Counted from the stretch's first letter, positions 26,865 through 35,490 are shown. The stretch: DNA of 64,000 bases from Sediminibacterium sp. (GCA_007280515.1 QYPL01000006.1:1-64000), one strand, 5' to 3'. Notes: generated by a model not told the origin, from the letters alone. Numbers and translations: made by a program.

Positions 26865-28544
26865 TTATAAGTTTCCTTTTTTCAATTCATTCACTGCAAA
26901 TTCAGCTGCACGTGCTGTAAATGCCATATAAGTTAAAGAAGGGTTCACGCAAGAAGAACTTGCCATAAAAGCCCCATCTGTTACAAATACATTCGGTGCA
27001 TCCCATACTTGGTTATTACCATTTAAAACCGATGTCTTTGGATCTCTACCCATACGAGCAGTTCCCATTTCATGAATACCTCTTCCTGGAGTGCCATCCC
27101 CGTTATGAGAACTTACATTTTTAACACCTGCTTTTTCTAACATTTCTTGGGCGTCTGCAAAAATATCTTTGCGCATTTTTTTCTCATTCTCTTTTAATTC
27201 GCAATCGATATTCAATACATTCAATCCCCACTTGTCTTTTACTGTTTTGTCAAGTGTTACTTTATTGGTAGGGTCTGGTAACATTTCACCAAAGCCACCC
27301 ATACCAATGGTCCAGCTACCTGGTTCTGTTAAGGCGTCTTTATAATTGCCACCAATAGAGAACTCTGCAACATCTCTTCTCCAGTTTTCACGCGTACCAC
27401 TTCCTTGATAACCAAAGCCACGCACATAATCGCGTTTATCCTCCCCTACATTTCTAAAACGAGGAATATAAAAGCCATTGGCACGACGACCAAATGTGTA
27501 TTTGTCTTCGTATCCTTCCACAACGCCTCCAGCACCTACACCTAGATGGTGATCCATTAAGTTTTTACCCAAGGCATCGCTGCTACTGCCTAAGCCACCT
27601 TCCCAAACATCGGTAGCAGAATTCATCAATAACCAAGTACTATTTAAAGTAGAGGCATTGACGAAAATAATTTTGGCACTGTACTCAATAGTTTTATTTG
27701 TTTCAGCATCTAGTACAGTAACACCTGTTGCACGTTTTTTATCTTTATCGTATTTAATTTCAGTTACGATACTCCAAGGTCTTAAAGTTAAATTACCGGT
27801 GGCCATAGCCGCTGGTAAGGTAGAAGACTGTGTACTAAAGTAACCACCGAAGGGACAACCCAGCCAACATTTATTTCTAAACTGACAACCAGGGCGGCCT
27901 TCATGGGGCACTGTAATATTAGCAGTACGACCAATAATTAAATGACGAGATCCTTTATATACTTCTTTTAATCTTGCAGCCACGTCTTTCTCTACGCAGG
28001 TTAAATCCATAGCAGGTAAAAATTGTCCATCAGGTAAAACAGCTAAGCCATCGCGGTTACCACTAATGCCTGCAAATTTTTCTACATAATCATACCAAGG
28101 TTCAATTTCTTTATAACGCACAGGCCAGTCGACACCATGACCATCTTTCGCGTTGGCTTCAAAATCTAAATCGGACCAACGATAAGATTGACGACCCCAC
28201 ATTAATGAACGTCCGCCCACATGGTATCCTCTGAACCAATCGAAGCGCTTTGTTTCAACATAAGGACTTTCTTTATCTGAACACCAATAATCTAAATTGG
28301 TTTCGTTTAATGGATAGTCTCTTTTTAAGACTGGATAGTCTTTGATCATTTCCTGCGTGCGTGTGCCGCGATGCGGAAAATCCCAAGATTCTTTGTTTGC
28401 GTTTACATAATCTTTAATGTGTTCGATATTTCTTCCTCGCTCTAACATCAAGACTTTTAAACCTTTTTGTGTAAGTTCTTTCGCTGCCCATCCGCCGCTA
28501 ATGCCCGACCCTACTACAATTGCATCGTACTGTTGCCCTGCCAT
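26865..28544 (-). CDS. GMC family oxidoreductase (gluconate/glucose dehydrogenase-like catalytic subunit)
   Basis: YDAIVVGSGISGGWAAKELTQKGLKVLMLERGR; VGGRSLMWGRQSYRWSDLDF; GCQFRNKCWLGCPFGGYFST; GIHEMGTARMGRDPKTSVLNGNNQVWDAPNVFVTDGAFM. Confidence 0.96.
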   Translation of the reverse strand: MAGQQYDAIVVGSGISGGWAAKELTQKGLKVLMLERGRNIEHIKDYVNANKESWDFPHRGTRTQEMIKDYPVLKRDYPLNETNLDYWCSDKESPYVETKRFDWFRGYHVGGRSLMWGRQSYRWSDLDFEANAKDGHGVDWPVRYKEIEPWYDYVEKFAGISGNRDGLAVLPDGQFLPAMDLTCVEKDVAARLKEVYKGSRHLIIGRTANITVPHEGRPGCQFRNKCWLGCPFGGYFSTQSSTLPAAMATGNLTLRPWSIVTEIKYDKDKKRATGVTVLDAETNKTIEYSAKIIFVNASTLNSTWLLMNSATDVWEGGLGSSSDALGKNLMDHHLGVGAGGVVEGYEDKYTFGRRANGFYIPRFRNVGEDKRDYVRGFGYQGSGTRENWRRDVAEFSIGGNYKDALTEPGSWTIGMGGFGEMLPDPTNKVTLDKTVKDKWGLNVLNIDCELKENEKKMRKDIFADAQEMLEKAGVKNVSSHNGDGTPGRGIHEMGTARMGRDPKTSVLNGNNQVWDAPNVFVTDGAFMASSSCVNPSLTYMAFTARAAEFAVNELKKGNL

Positions 28545-28591
28545 ATTTTATATTTTATGTTTTATGTTTTATTATAATTTCTCTACTTCTC

Positions 28592-28640
28592 TTTAATTAC
28601 TTATTTAATTACTTTTTTAATTACCTTATTTAATTACTCT
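28592..28640. repeat. Degenerate AT-rich tandem repeat (TTTAATTACTTA-like, about 4 copies)
   Basis: tttaattacttatttaattacttttttaattaccttatttaattactctt. Confidence 0.7.
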
Positions 28641-28697
28641 TTTACTTTTCTTACTTCCTCTTTTTTCGCACTCTTCTTTCTTATAATTTACATTTTA

Positions 28698-29591
28698 TTA
28701 AACATCGCAAATTTTAATAGCGGCTGCTAAAGAAGCCATCGGGTCTTTGTCAGCAGGAATAAATTCTTGTGCTACATAACCCTTGTATCCTGTTTTTAAA
28801 ATGGCACGCATAATAGCTGGATAATATAATTCTTGTCTTTCATCAATTTCATTTCTACCGGGCACACCCCCTGTATGATAGTGACCATAATATTGATGAT
28901 TAGTTTGAATAGAATGAATAATATCTCCTTCGTCAATTTGCATATGATAAATATCGAATAATAATTTAAAATTAGGAGAACCTAAACGCTTACATAGCTC
29001 AACGCCCCAAGAAGAACGATCACACATGTAATCCTTGTGGTCTACTCTTGAGTTTAATAATTCCATTTGAATTATGACACCTCTTTTTTCTGCCACTGCC
29101 ATAATTTTTTTCAAGCCTGTCACAGAATTGTTCAATCCTGTTTCATCATCCATACCTCTTCTACTTCCAGAAAAACAAATTAAGTTGGTATAGCCTGCAT
29201 CTGCTACATAATTAATATGTTCTATATAATTTTTTACTAATTTATCGTGGTATTGTAAAGTATTAAACCCTTCTGTTAAACTAATTTCCGCACCATTACA
29301 CATGGTAGAAATTAAATTATTTTCTTTTAAAATTTTCCATTCTGAAGGACCTACTAGGTCCATGCCCACCATACCTAGTTGCTTAAAATTCTTTGCTAGT
29401 GTGGCTGTGGGAATGCTCTGATAGCACCACCTGCAGGCAGAATGTTGAATGTTTCCTTTAAGTGCTTCTGATGCTGCTTGATTTTTCACTGCTGCTAAAA
29501 TAGTAGAAGGTAGCACAGCACCTGAAGCAATTGCTGCAGACCCTGTTAAAACTTGTTTGATAAGCTTACGTCTGTTGACATTGGTTAACAT
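28698..29591 (-). CDS. TIM-barrel protein, hydroxypyruvate isomerase-like, with Tat-like signal
   Basis: NRRKLIKQVLTGSAAIASGAVLPSTILA; HSACRWCYQSIPTATLAKNFKQLGMVGMDLVGPSEW; YGHYHTGGVPGRNEID. Confidence 0.92.
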   Translation of the reverse strand: MLTNVNRRKLIKQVLTGSAAIASGAVLPSTILAAVKNQAASEALKGNIQHSACRWCYQSIPTATLAKNFKQLGMVGMDLVGPSEWKILKENNLISTMCNGAEISLTEGFNTLQYHDKLVKNYIEHINYVADAGYTNLICFSGSRRGMDDETGLNNSVTGLKKIMAVAEKRGVIIQMELLNSRVDHKDYMCDRSSWGVELCKRLGSPNFKLLFDIYHMQIDEGDIIHSIQTNHQYYGHYHTGGVPGRNEIDERQELYYPAIMRAILKTGYKGYVAQEFIPADKDPMASLAAAIKICDV

Positions 29592-29766
29592 GAGAAGTAA
29601 ATATTAATTGGTTCGATAAATATAATTTTTATTTCCTATTTTTTGGAAAGTTTTTAGTTAAAAAAGGGGGTTATTTGCAAAATAATAAGGAAATTGCTAC
29701 TATAATACTGAGCAAGTTTTGCATTGACAGAATTAAACGATTTTCTTAGCTTAAAAACAATCAATA

Positions 29767-30933
29767 ATGAATAGAAAATTACGTATGGGCATGGTAGGTG
29801 GAGGTAAAGATGCCTTCATAGGAGCCATCCACAGATTAGCTGCCAATATGGATGGACTTATTGAAGTAAGTTGCGGTGCCTTAAGTATTAACCCTGAAAT
29901 AGCTATTGCCTCAGGAGAAGCTTTATTTCTTCCCAAAGAAAGAACTTATTTGACTTTTGATGAGATGATCAAAAAAGAAGCTACCCTTCCTGCTGACCAG
30001 CGTATCGATTTTGTAACCATTGTAACACCCAACTTTGCTCACTTTGCACCTGCTATGATGGCCTTGGACTATGGGTTTCATGTGGTGATTGAAAAGCCAA
30101 TTACTTTTTCAATGGATGAAGCCAAGCAATTAAAACAAAAATTAGACGAAACAGGATTGACACTTTGTTTAACACATACTTATTCTGGCTATCCCATGGT
30201 AAAACATGCAAAAGCCATGGTGAAAGAAGGTAAGCTGGGAAAGATTAGAAAGGTTTGGGTAGAATATGCGCAAGGTTGGTTAAGCAAATTATCTGAAAGA
30301 GAAGGTAATGCACAAGCAGCTTGGCGAACCGACCCCAAAAAATCTGGAAAAAGTTCTGTGATGGGAGATATTGGAACCCATGCTGCACATTTAGCAGAAT
30401 ATATTACAGGTGCAAAAATCTCTGATGTTTGTGCTGAATTAAACACCATGGTAGAAGGAAGAATGTTGGATGATGATGGGTCGGTGATGCTAAAATTTGA
30501 CAACGGCGCTAAAGGTGTATTAATGGCCTCTCAAGTAGCAGCGGGCGAAGAGAACAATTTAAAAATTAGAATTTACGGAGAGAAAGGTGGAATCGAATGG
30601 ATGCAACATGAACCCAATACTTTACATGTAAAGTGGTTGGATCAACCTGCACAAGTATTAAGAGCAGGAGGCAACTACGCTGCGCATTTATCTTCTACTG
30701 CTATTCATAGTTGTCGCACTCCAGGTGGGCATCCAGAAGGATACTTAGAAGCATTCGCCAATATTTATCGCAACTTTGCTTTAACCCTTGGTTGTAAAAT
30801 TGATGGCACTACCCCTACTGCAGAAATGTTAGACTTCCCTGGTATCGAAGACGGATTAAGAGGTATGGCCTTTATTGACAATGTAGTGGCTTCTTCACAG
30901 TCCGATCAAAAGTGGACGCCTTATGTTATTTAA
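29767..30933 (+). CDS. Gfo/Idh/MocA family oxidoreductase (no signal peptide)
   Basis: LRMGMVGGGKDAFIGAIHRLAA; VIEKPITFSMDEAKQLKQ; CLTHTYSGYPMVKHAKAMV; GDIGTHAAHLAEYITG. Confidence 0.95.
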   Translation: MNRKLRMGMVGGGKDAFIGAIHRLAANMDGLIEVSCGALSINPEIAIASGEALFLPKERTYLTFDEMIKKEATLPADQRIDFVTIVTPNFAHFAPAMMALDYGFHVVIEKPITFSMDEAKQLKQKLDETGLTLCLTHTYSGYPMVKHAKAMVKEGKLGKIRKVWVEYAQGWLSKLSEREGNAQAAWRTDPKKSGKSSVMGDIGTHAAHLAEYITGAKISDVCAELNTMVEGRMLDDDGSVMLKFDNGAKGVLMASQVAAGEENNLKIRIYGEKGGIEWMQHEPNTLHVKWLDQPAQVLRAGGNYAAHLSSTAIHSCRTPGGHPEGYLEAFANIYRNFALTLGCKIDGTTPTAEMLDFPGIEDGLRGMAFIDNVVASSQSDQKWTPYVI

Positions 30934-30955
30934 AAAATTTATTTAAAATAGTAGT

Positions 30956-32008
30956 ATGACAACAATAAAAGGACCTGCCATTTTTTTAGCTCAATTTATG
31001 GGCGATGAAGCCCCCTTCAATACTTTAGAGAGTATTTGTAAATGGGCGGCTGGCCTAGGTTTCAAAGGAGTGCAAATTCCTAGTTGGGACCCAAGATGTA
31101 TCGATTTAAAAAAAGCTGCAGAAAGTAAAACTTATGCAGATGAAATAAAAGGGATTGTTGCAAGGGCAGGAATGGAAATCACAGAATTATCTTCGCATTT
31201 GCAAGGACAACTAGTAGCCGTCCACCCCGCCTATGATGCACAGTTTGATGGATTCGCTCCCAAAGAAGTACATGGTAATTCTAAAGCAAGAACAGACTGG
31301 GCAGTAGAACAATTAATCTATGCAGCGAAGGCTTCACAAAATTTAGGATTAAATGCACATGCTACTTTCAGTGGTTCTTTATTATGGCATACAGTATACC
31401 CATGGCCACAGCGCCCATCGGGATTAGTAGAAACAGGCTTCACTGAACTTGCTAAAAGATGGATGCCTATTTTAAATGAATTTGATAAAGCAGGTGTCGA
31501 TCTTTGTTATGAAATTCATCCGGGTGAAGACTTACATGATGGTGTGACTTATGAAATGTTTTTAGATAAAGTAAAGGGGCATAAGCGTGCTTGTTTATTA
31601 TACGATCCCTCTCACTTTGTTTTACAATGCATGGACTACCTTGGCTATATCGATGCTTTTCATGAGCGTATTAAAATGTTCCATGTAAAGGATGCAGAAT
31701 TCAACCCCACTGCTAAACAAGGTGTTTATGGTGGCTACCAAAACTGGGTGGACCGCGCAGGAAGGTTTAGATCTCTTGGTGATGGCCAAGTAGATTTTAA
31801 AAGTATTTTTAGCAAACTAGCTGCTTATAATTTTAAAGGTTGGGCAGTAATGGAATGGGAATGTGCCATTAAACACCCAGAAGTAGGTGCTGCAGAGGGT
31901 GCCCTCTTTATTCAAAAAAATATTATTAAAGTAACCGAGAAAGCATTTGACGATTTTGCCAGTACCGGTTCAGATGAATCATTCAATAAGAAAATTCTAG
32001 GTATTTAA
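30956..32008 (+). CDS. Sugar phosphate isomerase/epimerase (no signal peptide)
   Basis: ICKWAAGLGFKGVQIPSWDPRCIDL; CYEIHPGEDLHDGVTYEMF; LYDPSHFVLQCMDYLGYIDAF; FHVKDAEF. Confidence 0.94.
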   Translation: MTTIKGPAIFLAQFMGDEAPFNTLESICKWAAGLGFKGVQIPSWDPRCIDLKKAAESKTYADEIKGIVARAGMEITELSSHLQGQLVAVHPAYDAQFDGFAPKEVHGNSKARTDWAVEQLIYAAKASQNLGLNAHATFSGSLLWHTVYPWPQRPSGLVETGFTELAKRWMPILNEFDKAGVDLCYEIHPGEDLHDGVTYEMFLDKVKGHKRACLLYDPSHFVLQCMDYLGYIDAFHERIKMFHVKDAEFNPTAKQGVYGGYQNWVDRAGRFRSLGDGQVDFKSIFSKLAAYNFKGWAVMEWECAIKHPEVGAAEGALFIQKNIIKVTEKAFDDFASTGSDESFNKKILGI

Positions 32009-32029
32009 ACATTTAAAAAACGAAGCAAT

Positions 32030-32422
32030 ATGAAGAAGGTTTTATTTATTTTATCAACTGCTGTTATTGTAATAGCATGTGGTGGTGGATCAACAGAGGC
32101 TGGCAAAGAAGCAGCAGGCGCAACAGCAGCTACAACTGGCAATGCATTATCAGATAATCCAGATTATCAAAAAGGTTTGGCTTTAGTAGCGGGAAGCGAT
32201 TGTTTAACTTGTCATAAAGTAAGCGAAAAAAATATTGGACCTGCCTATAAGGATGTAGCAGCAAAATATGAGAACACAGAGGCTAATGTAAAAATGTTAG
32301 CTGCTAGGGTTATTAAAGGGGGAAGTGGCAATTGGGGTGCTATTCCAATGACACCACATCCACAATTAAAACAAGAAGATGTAGAACAAATGATTAAATA
32401 TATCTTGCTATTAAAGAATTAA
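32030..32422 (+). CDS. Lipoprotein monoheme cytochrome c
   Basis: Lipobox VIACGG; CLTCHKV heme-binding site at 32201-32215; NIGPAYKDVAAKY; axial-Met candidate IPMTPH. Confidence 0.94.
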   Translation: MKKVLFILSTAVIVIACGGGSTEAGKEAAGATAATTGNALSDNPDYQKGLALVAGSDCLTCHKVSEKNIGPAYKDVAAKYENTEANVKMLAARVIKGGSGNWGAIPMTPHPQLKQEDVEQMIKYILLLKN

Positions 32423-32524
32423 AATGATATGAAGAAGTAAAATTCTTTACTAAAGTATCCATTGAATTAGACAATTCAAATTATACAATAAACAATTTTT
32501 TAAATTATATACCACTTAACTCGC

Positions 32525-33211
32525 ATGAAAAAATTATTGCTTGCCTTTTTAATCAGTTTTGTTGCCGCAGAAGCCAATGCACAACAATGGATTTCTTTAT
32601 TTGACGGAAAAACCACCAATGGCTGGCATAGTTTTGGTAAAACTAGTACGGGCGAAGCTTGGAAAGTAGAAGAGGGTATGATTGTTTTTGATCCAGCAGC
32701 TAAGGCAGCAGGAAAATATGGCGGCGATATTGTAACCAATGAAGGTTTCAAGAATTTTCATTTACAATTAGAATGGAAGATTTCTAAAAATGGCAATAGC
32801 GGTATTATCTTTTTTGTACAAGACGATCCTACTAAATATAAAGAAACTTGGCATACAGGACCCGAGATGCAAGTACTGGATAATGAAGGGCATGATGATG
32901 GAAAAATTATTAGCCATAGAGCAGGTAATTTATATGATTTAATAGTGGGTAAAGAAGGGGTGGTGAAACCATATGACCAATGGAATAAAGTAGATATTAT
33001 ATTTAAGGATGATAAATTAGACCTTATTTTAAATGACGTGAGTATGGTAAGCACGCATGTTGGAGACGATGGATGGAAAGAACTTATTAGAAGATCAAAA
33101 TTTTCTAAAGGAGAATCGCCCGACTTTGCAAAAGTACTCTCTGGACATATTGCTTTACAAGATCATGGGAACAAAGTAAGCTATAGAAATATTCGTATTC
33201 AAAAATTATAA
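32525..33211 (+). CDS. Secreted DUF1080 (3-keto-disaccharide hydrolase family) protein
   Basis: Sec signal; WISLFDGKTTNGWHSFGK; FHLQLEWKISKNGNSGIIFF; ALQDHGNKVSYRNIRIQKL. Confidence 0.93.
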   Translation: MKKLLLAFLISFVAAEANAQQWISLFDGKTTNGWHSFGKTSTGEAWKVEEGMIVFDPAAKAAGKYGGDIVTNEGFKNFHLQLEWKISKNGNSGIIFFVQDDPTKYKETWHTGPEMQVLDNEGHDDGKIISHRAGNLYDLIVGKEGVVKPYDQWNKVDIIFKDDKLDLILNDVSMVSTHVGDDGWKELIRRSKFSKGESPDFAKVLSGHIALQDHGNKVSYRNIRIQKL

Positions 33212-33219
33212 TTCAGATA

Positions 33220-33660
33220 GTGCAAACTATACATGAAGATTTTATGCGTCAGGCCCTCGTGCAAGCACAGAGGGCCTTTGACGTTGATGAAGTACCAGTG
33301 GGTGCTGTGATAGTTATGCATGGTAAAATAATTGCCAAGGCATACAACCAGGTACAATTATTAAAAGATGTAACCGCACACGCCGAAATTTTAGCCATCA
33401 CCAGCGCTTGTGAAAGTTTACAAGAAAAGTATTTAACCGAAGCTACCCTCTATGTTACACTAGAGCCCTGCTTAATGTGCGCAGGCGCTTTGTACTGGAA
33501 TAAAATTGGCCATATTGTCTTTGGTGCCCATGACCAAAAAAATAGTTACCGCAGGGTGACAGAAAAAAATCCTTTTCATCCCTCTACCACCATTATAGGC
33601 GGCATCTTAGAAAATGATTGCGCCGCGCTCATGCAAGCTTTTTTTAAAGCCAAACGATAG
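33220..33660 (+). CDS. tadA: Nucleoside deaminase, tRNA adenosine deaminase (TadA)-like; GTG start
   Basis: DEVPVGAVIVMHGKIIAKAYN; AHAEILAI; LYVTLEPCLMCAGAL. Confidence 0.9.
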   Translation: MQTIHEDFMRQALVQAQRAFDVDEVPVGAVIVMHGKIIAKAYNQVQLLKDVTAHAEILAITSACESLQEKYLTEATLYVTLEPCLMCAGALYWNKIGHIVFGAHDQKNSYRRVTEKNPFHPSTTIIGGILENDCAALMQAFFKAKR

Positions 33661-33895
33661 ATTATTTTTATCTGTTACTATTTTAATAATAAATTTCTGT
33701 TTCTCGTCTCGCTCTACGCATGCTCGAAAGCTCGTCTCGAAACAGTATTTATTATTTATAATAGTATAAGCGCAGTAAATAAATAGTTTCCGTAGTAATC
33801 CGTTTGTAGGATTACGGAGGAAAGCTATTTTTTACGAAGCTCTAAAGAATAAACCATCTATCGTTTAGCGAGACGAGAAATAGATATTTATTTAG
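33652..33895. repeat. Intergenic complex inverted-repeat element between tadA and SOD
   Basis: tttctcgtctcgct (33700-33713)/agcgagacgagaaa (33867-33880) with extended imperfect AT-rich arms; inner hairpin 33781-33830. Confidence 0.7.
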
Positions 33896-33999
33896 CGCTA
33901 AATCTTATCTAATTAAGGAAAAAAAAGCCGCAACTCGCTTAAATCAGCGCAAAGCATTGTAATTTTGAGCTTCAGTCACAAACACAATAAATAAAAAAT

Positions 34000-34605
34000 A
34001 TGTCATTTACCTTACCTGCATTACCTTATGCACACGAAGCCTTAGAACCCCATTTTGATACTTTGACCATGCAAATACATCATGGCAAGCATCATCAAGC
34101 CTATGTAGATAATTTAAACAAGGCCGTTGCTGGTACTCCGAACGAAGGAAAAACTATAGAAGAATTAGTAAAAGTGGCTGGTACGATTAGCCCCGCTGTT
34201 AGAAATAATGGTGGTGGACATTGGAACCACAGTTTCTTTTGGGCAAGCTTAGCACCCAATGCAGGTGGGGCACCCACAGATGAATTAGCCGATGCTATCA
34301 ACGCTGCTTTTGGAAGCTTTGATGCATTCAAAGAAAAATTTGCTGCAGCGGGTATGACTCGTTTTGGAAGTGGCTGGGCTTGGTTAATTGTAAAAGACGG
34401 AAAATTGGAAGTGAGCTCAACCCCTAATCAAGATAACCCTTTAATGGATGTAGCTGAAGTAAAAGGCCATCCTATTGTAGGTGCCGATGTTTGGGAACAT
34501 GCTTATTATTTAAAATATCAAAATAGAAGAGCCGATTATTTAGCAGCTTTTTGGAATGTAGTAAATTGGTCAGTGATTGCTGATCGTTTTGCTGCTGCAA
34601 AATAA
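34000..34605 (+). CDS. Superoxide dismutase (Fe/Mn family)
   Basis: [56 protein letters not shown]. Confidence 0.97.
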   Translation: MSFTLPALPYAHEALEPHFDTLTMQIHHGKHHQAYVDNLNKAVAGTPNEGKTIEELVKVAGTISPAVRNNGGGHWNHSFFWASLAPNAGGAPTDELADAINAAFGSFDAFKEKFAAAGMTRFGSGWAWLIVKDGKLEVSSTPNQDNPLMDVAEVKGHPIVGADVWEHAYYLKYQNRRADYLAAFWNVVNWSVIADRFAAAK

Positions 34606-34642
34606 AATTGTAAGAATTTATACTCGAAATAATTTTATACTG

Positions 34643-34676
34643 AAAACCTGCACTTAGAAACTGCAGGTTTTTTTAT
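34643..34676 (+). terminator. Intrinsic terminator after SOD
   Basis: aaaacctgcacttagaaactgcaggttttttta. Confidence 0.88.
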
Positions 34677-34692
34677 TCTAAGATTTAACTAA

Positions 34693-34926
34693 CTATGGTA
34701 CAGGGTCATAACCCTGACCACCACCTGGTCTGCATTGACTTACTCTTTTGGCTGCTAAATAAATACCTTTTAGAGGACCATATTTTTGAATGGCTTCACT
34801 CGCATAATGAGAACAGGAAGGCGTGAACCTGCATTTTCTAGCGCCCATCCATGGAGAAATTACGTATTGATAAAACCTTATCAATGCTATAAAAGGAAAG
34901 GATATTATTTTTTTAAGCGTAGGCAA
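34693..34926 (-). CDS. yidD: Membrane protein insertion efficiency factor YidD
   Basis: [66 protein letters not shown]. Confidence 0.96.
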   Translation of the reverse strand: MPTLKKIISFPFIALIRFYQYVISPWMGARKCRFTPSCSHYASEAIQKYGPLKGIYLAAKRVSQCRPGGGQGYDPVP

Positions 34927-35017
34927 TGTATCTGCTTTAATAGTTTAATTTTTATATTCTTATTTAACTTAATTTTTCTAAAGAAATTTTTACCGCGTAT
35001 TTATTAAAAATTACTAA

Positions 35018-35431
35018 TTAAGCTTTATTCAATTTTGTAACTAATATCGAAAGCGCCTCTTTTAGTTTCCCTTGAATTTCAATTTGTGTAAGTACAAGCG
35101 CATCGGTATACAAGAAAAATAAATTAACCCGCTTATTGTCAAGTGCAGCCTTGCTTAAGAAATTAGGTTTTTCTAAACGGTAGGCTTCTCTTAATAATCT
35201 TTTCACTCTATTGCGCTGCACGGCCTTTCTAAAAGTTCTACTAGGTGCCCCCACCCCTGCTTGTAATAAACTACTACTCGTTGCATTAACTATGTTGCTA
35301 ACAATAGGTTCAATGGTGTAAATAAGTCTAATAGGGAATACATTAATTGCCTGGCCGGTAGAAAATAAATGTTGTGTTTGTTTTCTACTTTTTAATTTAT
35401 CTGTTTTCTGATATGTAAAAACCTTAGCCAA
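35018..35431 (-). CDS. rnpA: Ribonuclease P protein component
   Basis: GAPSRTFRKAVQRNRVKRLLREAYRLEK; directly upstream of yidD. Confidence 0.92.
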   Translation of the reverse strand: MAKVFTYQKTDKLKSRKQTQHLFSTGQAINVFPIRLIYTIEPIVSNIVNATSSSLLQAGVGAPSRTFRKAVQRNRVKRLLREAYRLEKPNFLSKAALDNKRVNLFFLYTDALVLTQIEIQGKLKEALSILVTKLNKA

Positions 35432-35453
35432 TGAAGCGAAATTAAAGTGATAA

Positions 35454-35490
35454 AAAAAGTCCCTCCCGAATAACGGGAAGGACTTTAAAA
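35454..35490 (-). terminator. Intrinsic terminator between rpmH and rnpA (minus strand)
   Basis: Minus strand: aaagtccttcccgttattcgggagggactttttttatca. Confidence 0.85.

Noticed and set aside
22506-32008. myo-inositol catabolism (iol) cluster
   Set aside because: Gfo/Idh/MocA plus TIM-barrel genes could suggest it, but no iolB/C/D homologues are present and GMC/DUF1080/cytochrome c fit a sugar-oxidation module better.
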